Positions 47,201 through 58,952 of a stretch of DNA of 64,000 bases are shown piece by piece (the stretch's first letter is position 1; the number at the start of each line of letters is the position of its first letter). The notes under the pieces were generated by a model that saw nothing but the letters and a program-made list of their open reading frames with translations, was not told the origin of the DNA and ran no database searches. The position numbers and the translations under genes are program-made. The stretch comes from Psoroptes ovis (taxonomy: Eukaryota > Arthropoda > Arachnida > Sarcoptiformes > Psoroptidae). Location: the NCBI GenBank assembly GCA_002943765.1, contig PQWQ01000005.1, forward strand, positions 992,001 to 1,056,000, given 5' to 3'.

Positions 47201-50200
47201 GTATTAAATATTTATTAAATCAAATCAAATTCAATTTATTATTATTCAAGATATTCAAATATCATTGATCCATTGTTTTTTTTTGGTAATAAAATTTTGA
47301 TGTAAATAAGTACACATTTTTCTATTTTTTTTTTTAAGATGAAACATTATTTCAAATCATTTGAAATTAAATGGATGATGGTCATAATATCAATAATAAT
47401 AATAATATTTTAAAAATTCATCATTTGTTATTAATGAAAAATCATTTCGATAATCAAATGATGGATATACATTGTATCGATCAAATGTATATCAATCAAT
47501 CGATGGCAATTATACATTTTTTCCAATTGCCTGATGCTTATTTTTGTGTATATGAATTCTTCATTTTGGTCTACCTGTGGTCTGAAACTACCATTGGTTG
47601 TATTGGAATATTGGAAAATTATTCAAATAAATTAAATTTTAATAATTATAATATTTATGAGATTTATTTTTTCATTTTGAATATAAATGTAATAGTCTCA
47701 TAGTCATATTTGTATTCAATCGAAAATCACCCAGTAGTCATCATTCATTTAATTCATTTTTTTTCCCATTATTTGATTTGATTTGATTATTATTAAAAGC
47801 AGCCACTGGGATATATTATTTTATAAGTATTTATTTTCAATAATCATTTCTTATGACGCCTGGGCGTCATTATTATCGTTATTGTTATTATCATATAAAC
47901 GTAATCATCATCATCATCATCGTCGTCGTAGTCGTAGTCGGCGTCGTCGTTGGTTGTCTACTGCTTGTCATTTTGTTTGTTATTATTTATTTTTATTTGT
48001 TTGTTTGTTTGTATTTGGCTCTGTGTTATTGCTTGCTGATGGTTGATTGTATTGGCAAATATTTTCATTCATGAATAATTTTCTTTGAACATTTTTTTTC
48101 AGAAAAATTTGAATTTGAATTTTGGCTGAATTGGTTGCTTTGAGAATGGATTTGAATTGAATTGAATGGATGAACCAATGGATTTTTTTTCTGAAATTAT
48201 GAAGAGTCTTGTTTGATATTTGAATGTTTTGGTTGTTTGCTGTAGATATGTCTGCATGGCTTGAAAATATTTATTTCTATGCCATTTTCATTGTCTGTGT
48301 GTGTGTGTGTGTGTGTTTGTCTGTGTTGTATCTCTGTGTGTCTGAATTTGAATCTGTTTGGTTAAAGTATGTGCTCACACATATGTTTGTGTCGAGAATG
48401 AATGAATGAATGAATTGAATGAATGGAATTCAATTGATTGGAAATAATTGGTGGAAACGAAACGAAACGAATAAATTGAAATAAAAGTCAATTGAATTTT
48501 TTTTTATTTTTATTTTGTCTGCTAAATTGATTTGTATATGACTTGTATTTGTGTGTATTCATGAATGTGTGTATGTGTGTGTGTGTATGTGTATGGTGAA
48601 TAGTTTTTTTTCTGTATTCAAAGGGTTAAATACTTCTTAAATAGCGAAGCTATCAAATAGTTGAAATACCTGTGCTAAATACCTGTATGCGTGTCTATGT
48701 GTGTTTATGGATTGAAGATTCAAGAATTTTTTCCTTTTTATTCCATTTCTTAAATATGATTTTGCTTTGGTTTGATTTGATGATGGTTGATGATGTTTCA
48801 TGTATGGTGGTCATTACTTGTGTGGATACCAATCATTTGATGCCATATATTAATCAGACCACCTGTTCGGGTTCTGCATTCTCATTTCTCAATTTTTTTT
48901 TTTTTTTGTTAATTAATTTCAATTTAAATTAATTTTGACATTTTTTTTTGCCCATTTATTATTTACATTTATTAATGCTGTACATATGCTTCAATGATGT
49001 GAAAAAAAAAAATTAGTTCAACCAATCGACGAAACGACCTGTTCACAGTATTCAATAATATATATATACATAATCATTCAATACCGCATTCTTTGAATAT
49101 TTGAAATTTTTTTTTCTTTTCCGATGATTATTCATCTCTCGGATTTTGTTCTAATTTTTTTTTTTTTTTTGGCTGGAGAAATCACGTCCAACCCCAATGA
49201 TGCTGCTAAGAAATGAGCTGAGTATTTCAGCTGGCGCAGCTATTTTCCTTTTTCTCCAAGATCATCTGAAGAAAAATGCATCAAAGAAACCCGTTAGTCA
49301 CTCTAAGATGAAGATTATCATTGAACATATTTGGAGAAAAATATTTGACCGCATTCTTTTGTCGAAAAATAAAATAAAATAAAATAAAATCGACCGGGTA
49401 AAATTAAGGTCAAATATTTTCTCTCTCTCTTCATTCGCTGTCCTACCTTTTACCTTATTTGTTTTGTTGATCAATGGAATGCAAACATTCCAATGTTTTC
49501 AATGTTTCAATGATGCACGGCCGCCAATGTCTTATCCGTTTAGGCTCGTTAGACGCGCCAGTTATGACAGTTATTGTATCTGTTTGTGTATGGTATGAGA
49601 GGAGAGGAAATTTCCGTCCTAATAAAGTTCTTGAAAAAAATTAAAAGCTGTTTATCACCTTACAGTCTATAAGGCTTAGACAATGTGAATAAACACTGTG
49701 AATAATGAAAATGAAATAAATAAATAAATAATCCATTCGACCCTTTACAAACGTCGTATGTCTATACTGGCTGCCAAGTCTATAGATTATTGAATGAAAT
49801 TATTTTATTTCTTTGAAAAATCAATGAATGAATGAATGAATGAATGAAATTTCGTTTATTTATTTGTCGCATTTTTGTGTTTATGTGAATGAATGAATGA
49901 TGATGATGATGAGTGGTTTTGCCTCATATATATATTGATGGCGCCTAATGATTCGCCAATCGCTATTGAATGTGTGACAAATGGCGCCACATTTACCAAT
50001 TTGTCAAATTATTATTATTATTTTTTATAATGAATTAAATGGTAACAAAACAACAGCAATGATGATTGATTGATTTAGACTTTGATCGTCTTGATGAAGA
50101 CAATATTTTTCGATCGTTTTTTTTGCTGTATCCAAATGTATATTGTATACTGTATTGTATCCTATTTGTACAATGAATACAATTGTATCGAATATGAATT

Positions 50201-51202
50201 GATTGATTGATTTTGTATGAATTGATTTTCGATTCATTTAAATCAATCGATCGATTGATTGATTGAATAAATAAATAAATGATTTATATGAATGAATTGT
50301 AAATTGTCATATGCAAATTGAGTGAAAAAAAGTGTGTTTGTGTTTGTATTTATGCGAAATATGCTTTGAAATGCTCACAAAACACTTGTGATGACGACGA
50401 GCAATATTTGCATATTCATATATCAATGATGATTTCAACAAAAATATTGAAATTGAAAGTGATTTTGTTGCACCGTTTTTTTTTTTTTTTGATTATTTCG
50501 CTCAATCAAATGATTGAAAATCGATGACTTGTGAGAAATGAAATCATTCATATGTTCAATCAATCGTATACTCATATGTTCAATTATGTGTACGTGTTTT
50601 ATGTTTTTGATTTTATGATTTTAAAGCTATGCAAAGCTTAAAAAACAAAAAATGAAACACGTGCAAATCATATGACGATTTATTATTTTTTTCCATTCAA
50701 ATTTTGCCATAATTAATATGTCGATATGATTTTTGAATTTCCATGTGAATCTTCTCGTTGATATCCTGTTCTCATTCATTTCGCCATTTTCCCCTATTTT
50801 TGATTAGGAAAAAGCTTTTGAAATTCATCTTTATCAAGCAACAGCTATGTGAAAGGTCGGTGAATTATGTTGTATTTGGTAGCGAACAGGTAAAGGTTAG
50901 AATGGTTCTAAGGTGTTTACCTGTTGATTATTCAAAAAATTTTTTTTCTTGCTTTTTTATTTGCATCGGAAATGTGATGTAAATTTCGGTTTATTTTCGG
51001 GAATTGCACTTAGATTTTGATTTGATTCGAAATTAACATTTAAATAATCTTTAAATTTTTCAATGACATTTGATCGAAGAGATTTCGAAGTAATTTCAAT
51101 GATGATTATGATGAATTTCAAAGATTTCTTCCATAGAAAATAACAAAAAAAAAAAAAAAAAAAAACAATCATTCAATTTGTTCAATTTATTACATTAAGA
51201 CT

Positions 51203-51204
<2 letters not shown>

Positions 51205-51239
<35 letters not shown>
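51205..51239. repeat. (TG)17 microsatellite
   Basis: An uninterrupted TG run of about 35 bases. Confidence 0.95.
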
Positions 51240-51241
<2 letters not shown>

Positions 51242-51954
51242 GTGTCTGATTGTAATTTTTTTGGTTTGTCTTTGTTTGTGTCTACCACAACAAGCAATTC
51301 GTTTATTTATTTGCTTGGTTCTAGTTTGTATTTGTGTTGTTTACTATTTGGATTATGATGATAATAATCATAATGATGATTCAATGAGTACATCTGTCTA
51401 TGCATGAGAGTTGTGCATTTTGAAAATCCAAGGAAAATGAACGAAATTCCTTCGTAAATTTCATTTGATTATACCTTGAAAAATTAAACAATATTCTTAA
51501 ACTTGTATCGAACAAATATTTATATAATAATGACTAATATTAATTAAATTGAATCAAATTAAATTTAATTTAAAGACTGTGGCCTTATAAACACTTTATT
51601 GTTACCTTTGTTTTTGACATGACTACCTGATAATAATAATAATGAAAATAATCATTGTCATAATACCTTTCTATACCTTTTGAATACTTTTGAACACTTT
51701 TGCAAACACAAAACATTGTGTTTCATTTTGATTCATTGGCAACAGATTCATAGACAGCAGATTCAACAATTTCATTTTTTTTTATATTTATTTAATAATT
51801 TCAGTCTATGAAATGACAAACAAGTCAAAAATCGATGATAAATGCTTTTTTTTTTGTTTCTATGTTTCTACAACTTCTTTGGTAAATTTTCAAGCAAGCT
51901 TTTTACATAATAAGTGTATACCTGTATACCTGTTTCTATCTGCTGTTGTTTTAT

Positions 51955-53240
51955 TAGGTTGTCAAATATCTCCCTTCCGCTTTTTTGCTCTTTATTCAAT
52001 GCTTTATAAAAAGCGTTACAGTGATCGGATTTAGTTCAAATATGCGCCGTTTTGTTCGATAATCTGTTGCCATCTAGACGGCAACTGCATAATACCTCCC
52101 TCGTAGAAGCCCCCTCCTTATTTGCGAAGAACTCGGACAGCCACTTTTCACAATCTTCTTTTGAGTTCAACTTTACACCACCAAGGGCGTTCGCCATGGA
52201 CAGGAACAAGTGGTAATCACTTGGTGCTATGTCCGGGCTATATGGTGGATGCGATAAAACCTCCCATCCGAGCTCCCGTAGCTTCTGACGAGTCATCAAC
52301 GAAGTGTGTGGTTTGGCGTTGTCCTGGTGGAACACTACACCCTTTCTGTTGGCCAATTCTGGACGCTTCTGGTCGATCGCCTGCTTCAAGCGGTCCAGTT
52401 GTTCGCAGTAGATGGTAGAATTAAGCGTCTGGCCATGTGGGAGCAGCTCATAGTGGATGATTCCCTTCCAATCCCACCAAACACACAGCAAAACCTTCCT
52501 GGCCGTCAATCCCGGCTTGGCCACTGTTTGGGACGACTCACCGGCCTTCGACCACGACCGTTTTCGCTGGATATTGTCGTATGTGATCCATTTTTCGTCG
52601 CCAGTCACCATCCGCTTCAAGAATGGGTCGAGTTCGTTCCGTTTCAGCAGCATATCGCAGGCGTTGATTCGGTCCAGAAGGTTTTTTTGCGTCAAATCAT
52701 GCGGCACCCAAACATCAAGCTTTTTTTTGTATCCAGCCTTCTGCAGATGGTTTAAAATGGTTTGGTGACTAACTCCCATCTCCTGAGCGATGTCACGAGA
52801 TGCCACATGCCGGTCTAACTCGATGTATTCCATGATTTGATCGGTATTTGTCGTCACAGGTCTTCCGCCGGCTGGCTTATCCATGGTGTCGTTTTCACCG
52901 GCTCTGAATCGTCGAAACCATTCCTCCGCGGTTCTAAGTGATAGAGTACCATCCCCCAAAACATCATTAATTTCACGGAACGTTTCTCTAGCGGATTTGC
53001 CTTTAACGAAGGAAAACTTTAAAATAGCGCGAATTTCGGCGTTAGTGAACTCCATGTTTACACGTCTATAACTGTTGAACGCAATATCCACTAACTAATC
53101 ATGCATAGCGTCATTTTATAGGTTATGTCAAGAGCTTTCAAATGATGTATAGTATTGCCAGATACGAGCTCTGTAGCGCTTTGGACATAGCCGCGAAATT
53201 CAAAAGACAAAAAGGCGGAAGGGAGATATTTGACAACCTA
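51955..53240 (-). mobile_element. nearly intact mariner transposon
   Basis: About 1.29 kb including the duplicated TA at each end, the standard mariner size. Inverted repeats are at 51957-51980 and 53215-53238 (24 bp identical, starting GGTTGTCAAATATCTCCC), with weaker similarity continuing inward. The transposase runs on the minus strand and fills most of the element. The element is clearly richer in GC than the flanking DNA, which fits a fairly recent arrival, possibly by horizontal transfer as is common for mariners. Confidence 0.95.
52036..53055 (-). CDS. mariner transposase, frame broken near the C-terminus
   Basis: The start is taken at 53055 (MEFTNAEIRAILKF), where mariner transposases usually begin; an in-frame ATG 12 codons upstream (53091) exists. 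The N-terminus has the paired helix-turn-helix DNA-binding region (SARETFREIN, then SHQTILNHLQKAGY). WVPHDLTQKN is the mariner WVPHEL motif. The catalytic triad is D,D34D: Asp in VTGDEKWITY, Asp in FHQDNAKPH and Asp in IAPSDYHLF, with exactly 34 residues between the last two. After residue NKEG the usual mariner ending reappears in another frame (YEGGIMQLPS, stop at 52031-52033). This points to one lost base in the C5 run at 52110-52114. The catalytic domain is complete, but the last 25 or so residues are altered. The enzyme would cut and paste elements carrying its own terminal repeats. Confidence 0.93.
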   Translation of the reverse strand: MEFTNAEIRAILKFSFVKGKSARETFREINDVLGDGTLSLRTAEEWFRRFRAGENDTMDKPAGGRPVTTNTDQIMEYIELDRHVASRDIAQEMGVSHQTILNHLQKAGYKKKLDVWVPHDLTQKNLLDRINACDMLLKRNELDPFLKRMVTGDEKWITYDNIQRKRSWSKAGESSQTVAKPGLTARKVLLCVWWDWKGIIHYELLPHGQTLNSTIYCEQLDRLKQAIDQKRPELANRKGVVFHQDNAKPHTSLMTRQKLRELGWEVLSHPPYSPDIAPSDYHLFLSMANALGGVKLNSKEDCEKWLSEFFANKEGASTREVLCSCRLDGNRLSNKTAHI

Positions 53241-53471
53241 ATATACTAGAAAAAGGTATCCACATACGAATACATTCATTTTGAATCCAAAAGGTGAATG
53301 AATGAATGAATCTATAGTATCTGTGTATGTATTGAAGTAATGTAATTTGTAATTTTTCAAAAATTCTCGAGTATTTTTTTTTTCTTCGGATTTGGATTTG
53401 TTAATATCTCTTCGTAAAGCTTTAATCTTTGAAATTATGTTTCAAATTGATATTTATTTATTTATATATAT

Positions 53472-53552
53472 TTGGTTGTCCGAAAAGTTCATTCCGCTCA
53501 ATCAATAGAGAGTTGTTCAATGAAAATCGGCCAAAACTTTTCGGACAGTCTA
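53472..53552 (+). mobile_element. mini mariner-type element, copy E
   Basis: About 80 bp, orientation as in copy A. The left end is TTGGTTGTCCGAAAAGTTC and the right end AACTTTTCGGACAGTCTA. It lies only 230 bp from the full mariner, but its ends are of a different type. Confidence 0.82.
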
Positions 53553-53808
53553 GCACAATAAGTTCAAAAATGATATATTTTGAATTTTGCCATTTTTTTT
53601 CTTGCAGGTAAAATTATTTACGAGTGTCATTTTGATTTATTATCCAATTAATTATTATTATTATCATTATTTATATAATTTACTTCTATTATTAACCTGT
53701 TAAAAAATGAATTTAACTTTTCAAACATATTTCATATTTGTTGTATGAAGTCGTATCTGTATGTACGTATGTATGGATTAACCATGTATGATATGATATG
53801 ATATGTAT

Positions 53809-53888
53809 TAAGTTGTCCCATAAGTTCTTGCCGTTTTTCGAATGAAAAAAAAAATATAAAAAACGGCAAAAACTTATGGGACAACCTA
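53809..53888. mobile_element. palindromic mini element with a different mariner-type end, copy F
   Basis: 80 bp bounded by TA. AGTTGTCCCATAAGTTCTTG and then CCGTTTTT at the left pair with the right arm ACGGCAAAAACTTATGGGAC and then AACC. Arms of about 28 bp surround a short A-rich loop. The GTCCCATAAGTT core separates it from the GTCCGAAAAGTT family. Confidence 0.85.
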
Positions 53889-55924
53889 ATATTTTATAAC
53901 TTTGTATTCAATCCCAATGTTCTCATATCTATATCTATGTTCAAAATGTGTTCAAAATGTTGTTGTTTACACGGTTGTTTGATTTTTATTTATTTATTTA
54001 TCATTGTTTGTTTGTTTATTTGTTTGTTTCTTTTGAATTTTGAATAATTTTTTTTTTAGTAATTTTGATTAATTTTTGATTTTGTTCAAAATTTTTATCC
54101 GAAAAAAAATATTTAGTTATACTTTTGAATATCTTGAAGATTGATGAATATTAATGCTTTGTAAATTTGATTAATTAGAAAATTATTGAATTTAAAAAAA
54201 ATGAAAAATTTTAAAAATTCGGCTTGATCAATGATCAATCGAGTTTGTTGGTCTATTTGTCTGTCGTTGCAACTTGTTTGATTTTCTTATGTAGAATTTG
54301 AAGCCTCATCTTTTTGACTCCTTGATTTCAAAATTGAATTCAAAATTCAGTGTTGAAATTTGAAATTTTTAATATTGCTTTTGAATTCAACCGAATTTGT
54401 TGAGCTTTAACCCTTTGAATTTTTATTCTATTGAATCGAATGGATGAGTATTTAAAGTATTTCAAAATAGGTTATTAAATCATTTGATTCATTCTTCAGC
54501 CAAATTGCAATTCGATTGCAAAGTTTGCAATGATTTTTCAATGATTTTATTTTAGTTTTGCTTTATTTTAGTTTTGGGTTTAGCTTTGATTTAGTTTGAT
54601 TCAATGTTGTTCAATGTTTTTTGTAAAATTGTTTAAAATATCAAAATATCTGTGTGTCTGTCTGTGTGGATGTATGAATGTAAACTTGAACAAACATACG
54701 AACAAATAATAATAAAACAAGTACAAATGTACTTGCAAATATATTTGAAATTTATGTGGTCGCGATTAACATGAAAAAAATATTTCTTTTATTTATTTAT
54801 TTTTGAATATGTCTATGAAAAATATGAATATTTTTATCTATTTATTTTATTATTATTATTATTATTATTCAAAATGTAAATATTTCAAATGCAATTGAAA
54901 TGAATTTATTTAATTCAAAAATTATTTGAAAAATTTCAAAAATTTTAATACCCATTGAATACATACAAATTGTATGAATTGCTTTGAATTTTCATCGAAT
55001 TTCTATGTATTCTCTCTGTGTGTCTGTCTGTATTTGAAGATGTATCTCTTTTTGATTGGTTGTTGCATCTTTATGATTTCAATCAAATGGAATAAATGAA
55101 AATGGAATTCAAAAAGCTCCATATAAATGACTACAATCATATGCATAAATGTGTTTGTTGTTTACCCTTGTAAAATGGCTGGCTGTTAATGACTGAATTT
55201 CAAGCTGGCTCGACTTGGTCATTGGTTGGCTGTCGGCTACCAGATTACATCTTGTTTATTACGATTATTATTATTAGTATTTATCTGAAATGATTTATTT
55301 CCATTTTTTTTTTTTTTTTTTGAATGATTGTATCAATGAATGATTGTAATATTCATAAATTTTATCAATGATTTGTAATTGATTTTTGTGTATTTCGGAA
55401 TGGAATTGAATAGATTTGAATTTTGAATTTTGAAAAAATGATTCAAAAATGGTGATAATCGGTAGTAAAGGGTTGAATGAAACATTTTGTTAAGAAAAAA
55501 AAATTTTCAAATTCAATTGTTTAACATTATTTCCTATTATTACAATTATGAAATGCAAAATTTTCATGTATGAATCAATGTATGATGAAGATCATAATTT
55601 GATTTTGATTAAAGGTGATTCTTTCAGCTCTGTTTTCGGAGCTTTAGATATAAATGATGATGAATATGAAAGGGTTTTTGCTGTGTTTGTGCATTTGTGT
55701 GTATGTATGGACTCATTGATTATCTGTTTTGTATGAATGATAATTGTGTGTTTATGTGTGCATTTGTAGCGTGCAACCAAAACTTGCTTGGTTGCTGGTG
55801 TTTTTGTTGTTTCAAATGCTTATTGAAATTGTTCAAAATGTTCAAGAGTTTTTGTTTTCTCAAAATAATAATTTGATAAGAATTTAATGGGTATTTTATT
55901 CAATTTCAATGAGAGATATTCTAT

Positions 55925-56004
55925 TTGGTTGTCCGAAAAGTTCATTCTGCTTTTAATCAATAGAGTTGCTCATAAAAATTGGCTAGAACTTTTTGTACAA
56001 ACTA
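55925..56004 (+). mobile_element. mini mariner-type element, copy G (decayed)
   Basis: Orientation as in copy A. The left end TTGGTTGTCCGAAAAGTTC is good; the right end is mutated (AACTTTTTGTACAAACTA). The interior GAGTTGCTCAT is kept. Confidence 0.75.
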
Positions 56005-58019
56005 ATATTTGTCTTGGCTCTCTTCTTATGTGTACACTTTGTTTGATTGATCGATTGTTCAATTTTTTTTTTGGCCATCGGCTAAATTGAATTACCGGTC
56101 TTTTGATTTTCGATGATGATTTTGTCTATTTTTTTTCTATTCAATAGTGAAAATGAAGGGTTAAAGTTGTTGTTCAATTTCAAAAATAAATATTGAAGCA
56201 TTTAATTGTTCTGATAATAATAATTTGCTTTCGATGTTGGCATCTTTTTACATTGTAATTGTTGTTTATGTTTACTCTTTCAAAGAGGTTTTTTCATTGG
56301 TTTCCGAAAGGGTCGTTACACAAGGGGTATTTGGGTTGTGTGTGTGTGTTCTCGGTTAAGTTATTTTTGAAAAGTTTGTCTGAATGAACACCACAGACAA
56401 ACCATTGGAATTTCTAATGAATTTCCTTTTGTCCGGAAAAATTTCTCCCGAAAAATTTCCCGCGAATTCTTGATGTGGTCCTTGTAAATTGATTCAATGA
56501 TGGAACGTGACATCTTTAATTTTTTACCATTTTTCACTAAATTACCCAAGTCCATAGTTTTTGTATGTGTGTGTGTGTGTGTGTGTACGGTCCTGTATTG
56601 GTACTACACTCATTATTCATATAAATAGCCAAAGACACACAGACACATATGAAACATATTCATACCCTGCGGAAACACATTTGTTATTTTTTTTGGCAGT
56701 TTTTCTGCAGTGGATAGTACCGAATATTGATGAAAATTTACCGGTAATTTTTCTCAGCGTCTTCGTATTCATTTTTTTTTCAAGAATCTTTACGAAAATT
56801 TTGTTGAGAAAATTCTTTTGAATTTTCGCTGTGGAAGAATTTGTTTCCGTTTTTTTGTTGTTGTTGTTCATTCAATGAATTCAGACTGTCTTTGAATATC
56901 AATCAATTTTTCCCGAAATTACATGTACAGTCGTGTATTCGTAGACACGGCAGTGAAGACACCACAACACGGCCACCACCGCGACGCCATCGTTTTGATG
57001 TGATGATGATGATCATGACAGCCGTATGAAACATGTTAAAACATGCATATACACACAATGAAACTTGTTAAAATTTGCCTCGAAGCCATTCGGCCATAGT
57101 TCCACACACATATATATGCCATTGGTATAAATGATGATGGTTTTCAATGTTTTTTTTTCGGTCTTATTATCGTCTTGTGGATATTTTCGGGTACATCATT
57201 CGGTATTCCGGGTATGTTGAAACGCGATATTCGGCAGTGAAAAGTCGATGAAATTCAATTTTTCTTCGTTGAAAATTGAAATCAATATTTTTGCCTTGCG
57301 GCCATAGAAATTTGTGGTCCAGAAAAAAATTTCTGAAAATTTTCTCCCATTGGTTCTTTGGCCCTTGTTCCTCGTTGTACCTTCTATTAGCCTCTTAACT
57401 AATTAAGTTTCCTAATTAAATTCAATTGAATCTAATTGATTTCAATTAATTTTGGCCAATTTTCTTGAAAAAAAGTCGATTCTTATCGAACACCTACCTA
57501 ACGAAGGTGTTACGACTTATGACCCTTATAAGGCTTTTGGCAGATTTTCATTTCATTTTTATTTCTTTTTTTTTTTGCCGGCGAAAAAAGACATGTATAA
57601 CCTTTGAAAAGGTATAGCCTTAGAAACCATTTTTTTTTTTTTTTAAATTAGAAAAATAAATATTTCTCGCCCAAATATTTATTTATTTATCACTGATTAT
57701 TTATTATCAAATTCATTTAAATTTCTTCATTTAAAAAAAAAACAAAATTTCAATGTCCATATTAGTCTATCTTAAAGAAGAAGAATTCGAAAAAAAAAAT
57801 TCAAATAAATAAATATTTTAATCAATTTGTATCTATTTATTTTCAGCAAAAAAAAAGAAATAATTCAAAGAAATATTCGTAATAATAATGATAAATATTT
57901 CAATTTCAATGAAACTAAATAAAAATTAAAATAAATAAATACCGGTAAATAACCTAAATACCTTTGCTTTTTGATTTTGATATGGTGATTATATCCAATA
58001 ATAATGATCATAATAATAT

Positions 58020-58050
58020 TAGGTTGTCCCAAAAGTTTTTGCCTATTATA
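58020..58050 (+). mobile_element. solo end of a mariner-type element, copy H
   Basis: TAGGTTGTCCCAAAAGTTTT followed by TGCC matches the terminal repeat of copy F, but no matching right end was found in the next few hundred bases. This is a truncated element. Confidence 0.6.
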
Positions 58051-58094
58051 TCGTAGGAATTTCGGTGTATATGTCGTTTGTTGTATGTGGTTTG

Positions 58095-58126
<32 letters not shown>

Positions 58127-58860
58127 GGTGGTGGTTAACCCTTTGAATACTTAAGGTTTATTGCCCAGTAATTTTTTTTTTTTGGCCGCAAAAACATTGA
58201 ACCTTATGGTTATTCACAAAATAAATGTGTTACGTGTAATGCAACAAATTCAATGACTGAATTAATTTCAGAATTTAGCTTTGAATTCTGTCAATTTCAG
58301 CAAAAAATTCCATTTGAATTCTTTGAATTTTTAATTATTATTCGTATATTTTCGAATTTCCACATTGAAATCCATGATGATGATCCAAGCGATCATCATC
58401 ATTTTATCATTTGGACCGGTTCAAAATTTGAAATTTCAGGTTCTTTTTCTCTTATATCTTTTGTACCTTTTGGCGTCTTAAATTAAGTTTTCCGAGTCTT
58501 GCATTGAAAAAAAAAATTGTTTTTTTCGTCTAAAATCGGTATTTAATCGATCCATTGGGACCTTTGAATTGAACAGCATCAGCAACTATAACATTGCTTC
58601 TTTACAAGTTTTTCTAAAAAATACAGTAATATATTTGTATTTGATGAAAATGTTTTCATTTTTTTTTTCTCAACATTCACAATCGAAATTCCTCTCTTGA
58701 TGATTATTGTGTAAATAAATGTTTATAAAATAAATAAATAAATATAAACAGATCTATTTATTCGATCAATGAATATTGCATTGAAGTTCATTGATTCATA
58801 ATGGACGACCCAAAAGAAGAAAAAAATTTAATAAAATTTTTACAAAATAACGACCTGAAA

Positions 58861-58952
58861 TTGTACCCAGAAATGTGGACCTAAACAGACCCTTAATTGT
58901 ACCCAGAAATGTGGACCTAAATAGACCCTTAATTTTACCGAAATGGACCTCG
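58861..58952 (+). repeat. 36-bp tandem repeat, two and a half copies
   Basis: The unit starts TTGTACCCAGAAATGTGGAC and ends with AGACCCTTAA. Copies at 58861-58896 and 58897-58932 differ at one base; a degraded third begins at 58933. The unit length is a multiple of three, and one frame stays open through all copies. Confidence 0.85.

Larger units (their letters stand above)
40341..51954. other. non-coding interval, putative long first intron
   Basis: AT-rich DNA with many microsatellites (TG runs at 46703, 48297 and 51205; ATG run at 42745; TTCA runs at 43051 and 43881) and four miniature mariner-type elements (separate entries). Open frames here are repeat-derived and not credible genes. 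Confidence 0.55.

Noticed and set aside
52122..52768. Open frames on the plus strand opposite the mariner gene (98-149 codons)
   Set aside because: They are antisense shadows of the GC-richer transposase; the motifs are all on the minus strand.
58253..58486. 77-codon frame as a small gene
   Set aside because: Phe/Ile/Glu-rich composition follows from AT-rich DNA; no motif, no splice or leader signal.
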